NCBI RefSeq assembly: GCF_036195045.1
Contig: NZ_CP108100.1
Location: forward strand, 868,001 to 932,000
Reading direction: 5' to 3'
Length of the DNA stretch: 64,000 nucleotides
DNA from: Streptomyces sp. NBC_00236
GTDB lineage: Bacteria > Actinomycetota > Actinomycetes > Streptomycetales > Streptomycetaceae
Position 1 is the first letter of the stretch; each line of letters begins with the position of its first letter. The notes under the pieces were generated by a model. The model saw only the letters and a program-made list of their open reading frames with translations, was not told the origin of the DNA and ran no database searches. This document shows, piece by piece, positions 58,073-64,000 of the stretch. The position numbers and the translations under genes were made by a program.

Positions 58073-58959
58073 GCCGTCACCGTCGCCGTGGCGTGGGTGA
58101 GCACGGGCGCGGCGTCGCGCTCGGGGCAGCCCGTGTGGAGCAGGAGTCGTTCCGTACCGTCGGCGGCCGGTCCTTCGCGCCACACCGAGGTGGCGAGGGA
58201 CTCGCCGGGGACGAGGGGGCCGGCGAAGCGCACGGTGAGGCCGGTGAGTCGGCTGACGTCGCCGTCGAGGAGACCGTCGACGAGGGCCTTGCAGACGAGG
58301 CCGTACGAGGCGAGCCCGTGCAGGATCGGCCGGTCGAAGCCGGCCGCCCGCGCGAATTCCGGGTCGGCGTGGAGCGGGTTGAGGTCACCGTTGAGCCGGT
58401 ACCACAGGGCCTGCTGGGGAGTCGTGGTGGAGGTGAGCACGGTGTCGGCGGGGCGGTCCGGGGCCGCCCACTCCTCGGCCGGGCCCGGCTCTCCGCCGAA
58501 GCCGCCTTCGCCGCGCGCCCAGATGCGGGTGGTGGACGTCCACAGCGGCTCGCCACCGGCGCCCGTGGCGGCGGACTCCAGGACGATGAGGGCGGCCTTG
58601 CCCTTGTCCCACAGCTCGGCGACACGCGAGGTGAGCGTGGCGGCGCCCGAGGCCGGCAGCGGCCGGTGGACCTCCAGGCCCTGGCCGGCGTGGAGCACGG
58701 CCCTCAGGTCGATGTCGATGCCGGGCAGGTGGAGGCCCGGCGGGTCCGCCTCACCGGACGAGATGCCGGAGCCTGCCACCATCGCGAAGGTGGGCAGCAC
58801 GCCGAGACCGTTCTCGTAGGTGAGGTGCAGTTCGGGCCCGGTGGCCGCGTCGGCACCGGCGCCCAGGCTCAGGTGGTACAGGAGCACATCACGGGTGGTC
58901 CAGTGGATCTCGCGGACGGACGGGTCCGCGGTCAGCGCCTTGTCGCGGTCGATGGACAT
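58069..58959 (-). CDS. chsH3: Steroid enoyl-CoA hydratase ChsH3 (MaoC/hydratase 2)
   Basis: A 296-residue double hot-dog hydratase matching Rv3538/ChsH3: TTRDVLLYHLSLGAGADAATGPELHLTYENGLGVLPTFAMV, GIDIDLRAVLHAGQGLEVHRPLPASGAATLTSRVAELWDKGKAALIVLES and WARGEGGFGGEPGP. The hydratase 2 motif is intact as LNGDLNPLHADPEFARAAGFDRPILHGL. It hydrates the C24 enoyl-CoA made by FadE34 and feeds ChsB1. It lies 2 bp after fadE34 and is coupled to the thioesterase gene. Confidence 0.92.
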   Translation of the reverse strand: MSIDRDKALTADPSVREIHWTTRDVLLYHLSLGAGADAATGPELHLTYENGLGVLPTFAMVAGSGISSGEADPPGLHLPGIDIDLRAVLHAGQGLEVHRPLPASGAATLTSRVAELWDKGKAALIVLESAATGAGGEPLWTSTTRIWARGEGGFGGEPGPAEEWAAPDRPADTVLTSTTTPQQALWYRLNGDLNPLHADPEFARAAGFDRPILHGLASYGLVCKALVDGLLDGDVSRLTGLTVRFAGPLVPGESLATSVWREGPAADGTERLLLHTGCPERDAAPVLTHATATVTA

Positions 58960-58961
58960 GG

Positions 58962-61148
58962 TCAGCCTTTCTCGGTGGGCTCGGGGTCACGGGGCAGGCC
59001 GAGCATGCGCTCGCCGATGATGTTCAGCTGGATCTCCGTCGTACCGCCGGCGATGGACAGGCATCGGGCGTTGAGGAACTGCCAGGTGGCGTCCAGGCGT
59101 TCGCCCTCGCCGGTGAGCGCGGCGGCGCCCTGCCACTCCATGCAGGTCTCCCAGACCCGCTGCTGGTGTTCGACGCCGAGCAGTTTGGCGACGGACGCCT
59201 CGGCGCCGGGCTGCTGCCCGGAGACGGTGCGCAGGGTGGTGCGCAGCGCGAGGACGCCACCGGTCTGGGCGTCGCAGAGGTGGCCGCCGAGCGTGGTGAG
59301 CTGTTCGTCGTCGAGACGGTCCGATGCGGCGGCGATCTCCAGCAGGGCCTCGGCGCCGGAGCCGACCGAGTCGTGGGAGAGGGCGACGCGCTCGTTGGCG
59401 AGCGTGGTCCGGGCGAGCTTCCAGCCGGCGCCCGGGGCGCCGACGAGCAGTTCGTCGGGGATGAACACCCCGTCGAGGAAGACCTCGTTGAACTCGGCGT
59501 CGCCGGTGATCTGCCGCAGCGGCCGGATGTCGATCCCGGGGCTCGTCATGTCGAGGAGGAAGTAGGAGATGCCCTTGTGCTTGGGCACGTCGGCGTCGGT
59601 ACGGGCGAGCAGGACACCCCAGTCGGCGAGGTGGGCCATGGACGACCACACCTTCTGCCCGGTGATCCGCCAGCCGCCGTCCACCTTCTCGGCACGGGTG
59701 GTGAGTCCGGCGAGGTCGGAACCCGCGCCCGGTTCGCTGAACAGCTGGCACCAGACGATGTCGCCGCGCAGGCTCGGTGCGAGAAAGCGTTCCTGCTGAG
59801 CCGTGTCTCCGTGGGCGATGATCGTGGGCACCACCCAGCCGCCGATGATCATGTCGACGGGGGTGAGGGCGGCGGCCTGGAGCTCCTCGGCGATGACGAG
59901 CTGGTCCACCGGACCTGCGCCCTTGCCCCAGGGGGCCGGCAGATGGGGTGCGGTGTAGCCGTGGTCGGCGAGGTGGGTGAGCCGGTCCTTGCCGTCCAGG
60001 GCCGCGGCGTGCCGCAGTTCGGCGCGGATGTCCTCGCGTACGGCTTCGGCCTCGGCCGGCAGTTCCACGCTCAGGGTGCGGCGGGTGCCGTCCAGGGTGA
60101 GGCGGGCGACGCGGCGGCGCCAGGCGGCGGCCGGGCCCAGCGCGATCCGGAGGGTCTGGGCGCGGCGCAGTGCGAGGTGGGCGTCGTGCTCCCAGGTGAA
60201 GCCGATGCCGCCGAGCACCTGGATGCAGTCCTTGGCGACGGAGAATCCCGCGTCGACACCGATCGCCGCGGCGACCGCTGCGGCCAGCGAGGCTTCCGTC
60301 CGGTCCACGACGTCGTGCGCGCGGGCGGCGTCCCAGGCGCAGGCGCGGGCCTGTTCGGCCTGGGCGAGCATGCGGGCGCAGCGGTGCTTGACGCCCTGGA
60401 ACTGGCCGATGCGCCGGCCGAACTGCTCCCGTACGCCCGCGTATTGCGCGGCCGTGGTCACGCAGCGGTCGGCGAGGCCGGCGGCTTCCGCGGCGAACAG
60501 CGTCGCGGCGAGGTCCCGCGGCACCCGCGGGTCGACGTCCAGCAGGTCGACGGCGGGGACCGGTACCGACCGTACGGTCACCCGGGACGAGCGGCGGGTG
60601 AGGTCGTGACTGCGGACGTCGGTGGTTTCCACGGCGGCGCGGGGCAGTACCAGCCAGGTGGTCCGGCCCTCGTCGGAAGCGGGCAGCACGAACACGTCGG
60701 CGAGCTGTCCGCCGATGACGAGCTCCGAGGTTCCGGTGACGGTGACGGTCCCGTCGGCGGCGCGGGTCAGGACGAGGGTGCCGGGGGCGAGTCCCACCGC
60801 GCCGAGGGTGCTGCCGGCGGCGAGCGCGGCGAGGTGCGTCCGGTGTCCGGCGGCGTGCAGGACGGCCGAGGCGAGTGTCGTCGGGAGGAAGGGCCCGGGG
60901 GCCGTCGCCCGGCCCAGCTCCTCGGTGACGACGGCGAGTTCGACGAGCCCGTACCCGGCGCCGCCGTCCTCCTCCGGCAGGTGCAGCCCGAGCAGCCCCT
61001 GCCCGGCCAGGCCGCTCCAGTGGGCGGGGAGGGTCTCCTTCTCGGCGTCGGCCGCCGCGCGGAGGGTGTCCTCGGCGATGTGCCGGTTCGCGAACGCGCG
61101 TACGGCGTCGCGCAGGTCGAGGTGCTCCTGGGTGAGTCCGATGGTCAT
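58962..61148 (-). CDS. fadE34: Fused acyl-CoA dehydrogenase FadE34 (ChsE3)
   Basis: A 728-residue fusion of two acyl-CoA dehydrogenase-like halves, as in FadE34 (Rv3573c, about 711). The N-terminal half (1-360) has LHLPEEDGGAGYGLVELAVVTEELGRATAPGPF, REQFGRRIGQFQGVKHRCARM and QVLGGIGFTWEHDAHLALRRAQTLR. The C-terminal half has WCQLFSEPGAGSDLAGLTTRAE, GQKVWSSMAHLADWGVLLARTD and AGGTTEIQLNIIGERMLGLPRD. FadE34 dehydrogenates the five-carbon (C24) side-chain CoA ester. The ATG at 61148 follows GAGGGG and lies 10 bp after the fadA5 stop. Confidence 0.93.
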   Translation of the reverse strand: MTIGLTQEHLDLRDAVRAFANRHIAEDTLRAAADAEKETLPAHWSGLAGQGLLGLHLPEEDGGAGYGLVELAVVTEELGRATAPGPFLPTTLASAVLHAAGHRTHLAALAAGSTLGAVGLAPGTLVLTRAADGTVTVTGTSELVIGGQLADVFVLPASDEGRTTWLVLPRAAVETTDVRSHDLTRRSSRVTVRSVPVPAVDLLDVDPRVPRDLAATLFAAEAAGLADRCVTTAAQYAGVREQFGRRIGQFQGVKHRCARMLAQAEQARACAWDAARAHDVVDRTEASLAAAVAAAIGVDAGFSVAKDCIQVLGGIGFTWEHDAHLALRRAQTLRIALGPAAAWRRRVARLTLDGTRRTLSVELPAEAEAVREDIRAELRHAAALDGKDRLTHLADHGYTAPHLPAPWGKGAGPVDQLVIAEELQAAALTPVDMIIGGWVVPTIIAHGDTAQQERFLAPSLRGDIVWCQLFSEPGAGSDLAGLTTRAEKVDGGWRITGQKVWSSMAHLADWGVLLARTDADVPKHKGISYFLLDMTSPGIDIRPLRQITGDAEFNEVFLDGVFIPDELLVGAPGAGWKLARTTLANERVALSHDSVGSGAEALLEIAAASDRLDDEQLTTLGGHLCDAQTGGVLALRTTLRTVSGQQPGAEASVAKLLGVEHQQRVWETCMEWQGAAALTGEGERLDATWQFLNARCLSIAGGTTEIQLNIIGERMLGLPRDPEPTEKG

Positions 61149-61158
61149 GGCGCGCCCC

Positions 61159-62390
<1,232 letters not shown>

Positions 62391-62407
62391 GAAACAGGCA
62401 AGAGCCA

Positions 62408-62424
62408 GTCCCGCTCAGTGGCCC
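62408..62424. promoter_or_regulatory. 17-bp palindromic box j
   Basis: GTCCCGCTCAGTGGCCC, 89 bp upstream of fadA5 and 18 bp beyond the AACTAG element. Confidence 0.5.
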
Positions 62425-62440
62425 GGCACTTCCCCGGGCG

Positions 62441-63187
62441 TCAGATGTGGGAGCCGCCGTCGGCCCGCAGCTCCGCCCCGGTGAGGTAGGCCGCGTCCCG
62501 CGAGGCGGCGAAGGCGATCACCCCGGCGATCTGCTCGGGCCGCGCGGCGCCGAACGGTGCGCGGATCCGCGCGTAGTACGAGGTGTCGAGGTCCGGCGGC
62601 AGCACGTGCGGACCGACCAGCGGCGTGGCGACGGTGCCGGGCGACACGGGCACGACCCGGATGCCGCGGTGGGCGACCTCGGCGGCCAGGGACAGCGAGA
62701 AGCCGAGGACCGCACCCTTGGACGCGGCGTACGCGCTCATGTACGGGTTCCCGTGCGCCGCCGCCGACGACGCCACGTTGACGATGACACCGGAGCCGTC
62801 CGGCAGATGGCGCAACGCCTCCCGGCAGAACAGGGCCGTGCCCACCGTGTTGACCGCGAAGAGCCGCTCCATGTCCGCCACCGTCAGCCGGTCGATCGGG
62901 GTCGTCCGGTGGATCCCCGCCACATTGACCAGGACGTCGATGGAGCCGAGGTCCTCGGCCGCGGCCCGTACGCTCCCGACCACCGCGTCCTCGTCGGCGA
63001 CGTCGGCGACCCGGGTCACGATCCGCCCCGGCCCGTCCGCGGCGGCGGCCGTGTCCGCCAGGCCGTCACGCGCGATGTCCACGGCGAACACGGCCGCCCC
63101 CTCGGAAACGAGGCGGAGGGCGGTCGCCCGCCCGATCCCCGAACCCGCTCCGGTGAGCAGGACCTTCACGCCGTCGAATCGGTTCAT
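62441..63187 (-). CDS. SDR-family oxidoreductase
   Basis: A 248-residue SDR: FDGVKVLLTGAGSGIGRATALRLVSEGAAVFAVDI, VNVAGIHRTTPIDRLTVADM (NVAG variant of NNAG), VNVASSAAAHGNPYMSAYAASKGAVLGFSLSLAAE with Tyr/Lys in Y-A-A-S-K, and C-terminal LTGAELRADGGSHI. It resembles hydroxysteroid and FabG-type dehydrogenases; a 3-, 7- or 17-hydroxysteroid is possible. AAGGAG precedes the ATG at 63187. It is divergent from kshA, with two 17-bp boxes 45 bp apart between them. Confidence 0.85.
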   Translation of the reverse strand: MNRFDGVKVLLTGAGSGIGRATALRLVSEGAAVFAVDIARDGLADTAAAADGPGRIVTRVADVADEDAVVGSVRAAAEDLGSIDVLVNVAGIHRTTPIDRLTVADMERLFAVNTVGTALFCREALRHLPDGSGVIVNVASSAAAHGNPYMSAYAASKGAVLGFSLSLAAEVAHRGIRVVPVSPGTVATPLVGPHVLPPDLDTSYYARIRAPFGAARPEQIAGVIAFAASRDAAYLTGAELRADGGSHI

Positions 63188-63265
63188 CACGGGCTCCTTC
63201 GCTGATGGCTGCCGGTGGACAGGGCGGGGGACGGTACAGGCGGCCGGCGGCACCGCGACGCCCCG

Positions 63266-63282
63266 GTCCCACCGACCGGGAC
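63266..63282. promoter_or_regulatory. 17-bp palindromic box k
   Basis: GTCCCACCGACCGGGAC, perfect outer GTCCC/GGGAC arms, in the SDR/kshA divergent promoter. It lies 79 bp upstream of the SDR start. Confidence 0.62.
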
Positions 63283-63310
63283 GGGCCCGGCGGCCGGCCC
63301 CGGAGCGCCG

Positions 63311-63327
63311 GTTCCGGTCAGTGGGAC
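63311..63327. promoter_or_regulatory. 17-bp palindromic box l
   Basis: GTTCCGGTCAGTGGGAC, 45 bp from box k (start to start) and 79 bp upstream of the kshA GTG. The two boxes are thus symmetric to the two start codons. Confidence 0.6.
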
Positions 63328-63405
63328 TCCTCCGGCCGGGCACCGGCGAGCGGGCCTACCGTCCGGGAACCTGGAAACCATGCGTCCTTAAGGGGATGAG
63401 AGAAC

Positions 63406-64000
63406 GTGAGCGCAGTCGAGTCAGCACCCGACGACGTCAGGGCCATCGAAGCCGCAGCGGCACCCACGCGCTTCGCGCGCGGCTGGCACTGCCTCGGCCT
63501 CTCGGAGAAGTACCGGGACGGAAAGCCGCACGCGGTCCAGGCGTTCGGCCAGAAGCTCGTGGTGTTCCGGGCGGGCGACGGCACACTCAGCGTGCTGGAC
63601 GCCTACTGCCGGCACATGGGCGGAGACCTCTCGCAGGGCACCGTCAAGGGCGACGAGGTCGCCTGCCCGTTCCACGACTGGCGCTGGGGCGGTGACGGCC
63701 GCTGCAAGCAGATCCCGTACTCCAAGCGGGTGCCGCTGCGGGCCCGCACGGCGTCCTGGCCCACGCTGGACCAGGACGGCATGCTCTTCGTCTGGAACGA
63801 CCCCGAGGGCAATCCCCCGCCCGCCGATGTGGTCATCCCCAGGATCGAGGGCGCGACGAGCGACGAGTGGACCGACTGGCTCTGGTACGAGACGACCATC
63901 GACGCCAACTGCCGCGAAGTCGTGGACAACGTGGTGGACATGGCCCACTTCTTCTACGTCCACTACTCCTTCCCGACGTTCTTCAAGAACGTCTTCGAGG
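63406..64000 (+). CDS. kshA: 3-ketosteroid 9-alpha-hydroxylase oxygenase KshA, C-terminus cut by window edge
   Basis: The first 198 residues of a Rieske non-heme iron oxygenase. The Rieske [2Fe-2S] ligands are Cys68, His70, Cys87 and His90 (YCRHMGGDL and CPFHDWRWGG). The mononuclear iron region is NVVDMAHFFYVH with Asp178, His181 and His186, at the same numbers as the iron-site histidines of Rhodococcus KshA. It hydroxylates C9 of 3-ketosteroids with electrons from the reductase KshB; with KstD this opens ring B. The GTG at 63406 is used; AAGGGG lies about 11 nt upstream. It is divergent from an SDR gene, with two 17-bp boxes between them. Confidence 0.93.
   Translation, partial: MSAVESAPDDVRAIEAAAAPTRFARGWHCLGLSEKYRDGKPHAVQAFGQKLVVFRAGDGTLSVLDAYCRHMGGDLSQGTVKGDEVACPFHDWRWGGDGRCKQIPYSKRVPLRARTASWPTLDQDGMLFVWNDPEGNPPPADVVIPRIEGATSDEWTDWLWYETTIDANCREVVDNVVDMAHFFYVHYSFPTFFKNVFE

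Overview
The window is a very GC-rich stretch of an actinobacterial chromosome, most likely Streptomyces or a close relative. Codon third positions are nearly all G/C, GTG and TTG starts are common, and many genes are chained by ATGA/GTGA/TGATG stop-start overlaps. About 60 protein genes are visible and no RNA genes. Most encode aerobic steroid catabolism closely matching the Mycobacterium tuberculosis/Rhodococcus cholesterol genes. The first and last genes (an ABC binding protein and the Rieske oxygenase KshA) are cut by the window edges.

Layout. (1) 1-6.2 kb: a truncated solute-binding protein, two SDRs behind a TetR-type palindrome, a DUF3037/HipA-like pair, and two Gfo/Idh/MocA oxidoreductases behind a perfect 41-bp inverted repeat. 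(2) 6.2-14.7 kb: a leftward operon for an oligopeptide-type ABC importer (binding lipoprotein, two permeases, two ATPases) tightly coupled to an Old Yellow Enzyme-type reductase and an amidase. (3) 15-20 kb: an acyl-CoA ligase, a 3-alpha-hydroxysteroid dehydrogenase-like SDR, a KstR-like TetR, and an LLM oxidoreductase overlapping a SnoaL/BaiE-like protein. (4) 20-24.4 kb: Rv3548c-like SDR and echA20-ipdA-ipdB-ipdC (ring C/D degradation). (5) 24.4-30.8 kb: an island without steroid genes (alpha/beta hydrolase, XRE-TPR regulator, secreted M64 peptidase, DUF4862 protein, DUF4157 protein with a deaminase-like C-terminus). (6) 31-39.7 kb: fadA6-kstR2-ipdF-fadE30 facing an enoyl-CoA hydratase-fadE31-32-33-SDR operon. 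(7) 39.9-47 kb: a TrpF-like protein, hsaA, fadD3, an SDR, kstD and a second KstR-like TetR. (8) 47-63 kb: side-chain degradation genes chsB1, hsaE, a MaoC protein, ltp2, chsH1, fadE29, chsH2, fadE28, fadD17, an SDR, a thioesterase, chsH3, fadE34, fadA5, a second SDR, then kshA on the other strand.

How the genes fit together. FadE34, ChsH3, ChsB1 and FadA5 would shorten a C24 acyl-CoA side chain. FadE28/29, ChsH1/H2 and Ltp2 would remove the C22 remainder. KstD, KshA, HsaA and HsaE act on rings A/B. FadD3, IpdF, FadE30, EchA20, IpdABC, FadE31-33 and FadA6 act on rings C/D. The C27-specific enzymes (Cyp125/142, FadE26/27, Ltp4) are not in the window. A 3-alpha-HSD-like enzyme and a BaiE-like protein are present, so I infer that bile acids or other C24/C22 steroids may be the substrates.

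Regulation. Two near-identical KstR2-type palindromes sit in the echA20 and fadE30/ech promoters. A different 17-bp palindrome, consensus GTCCC-N7-GGGAC, recurs at 14 places, nearly always in front of steroid-related genes and also at the ABC importer and beside both KstR-like TetR genes. I do not recognise this operator. Together with the importer operon it is the most interesting candidate for an undescribed system here.
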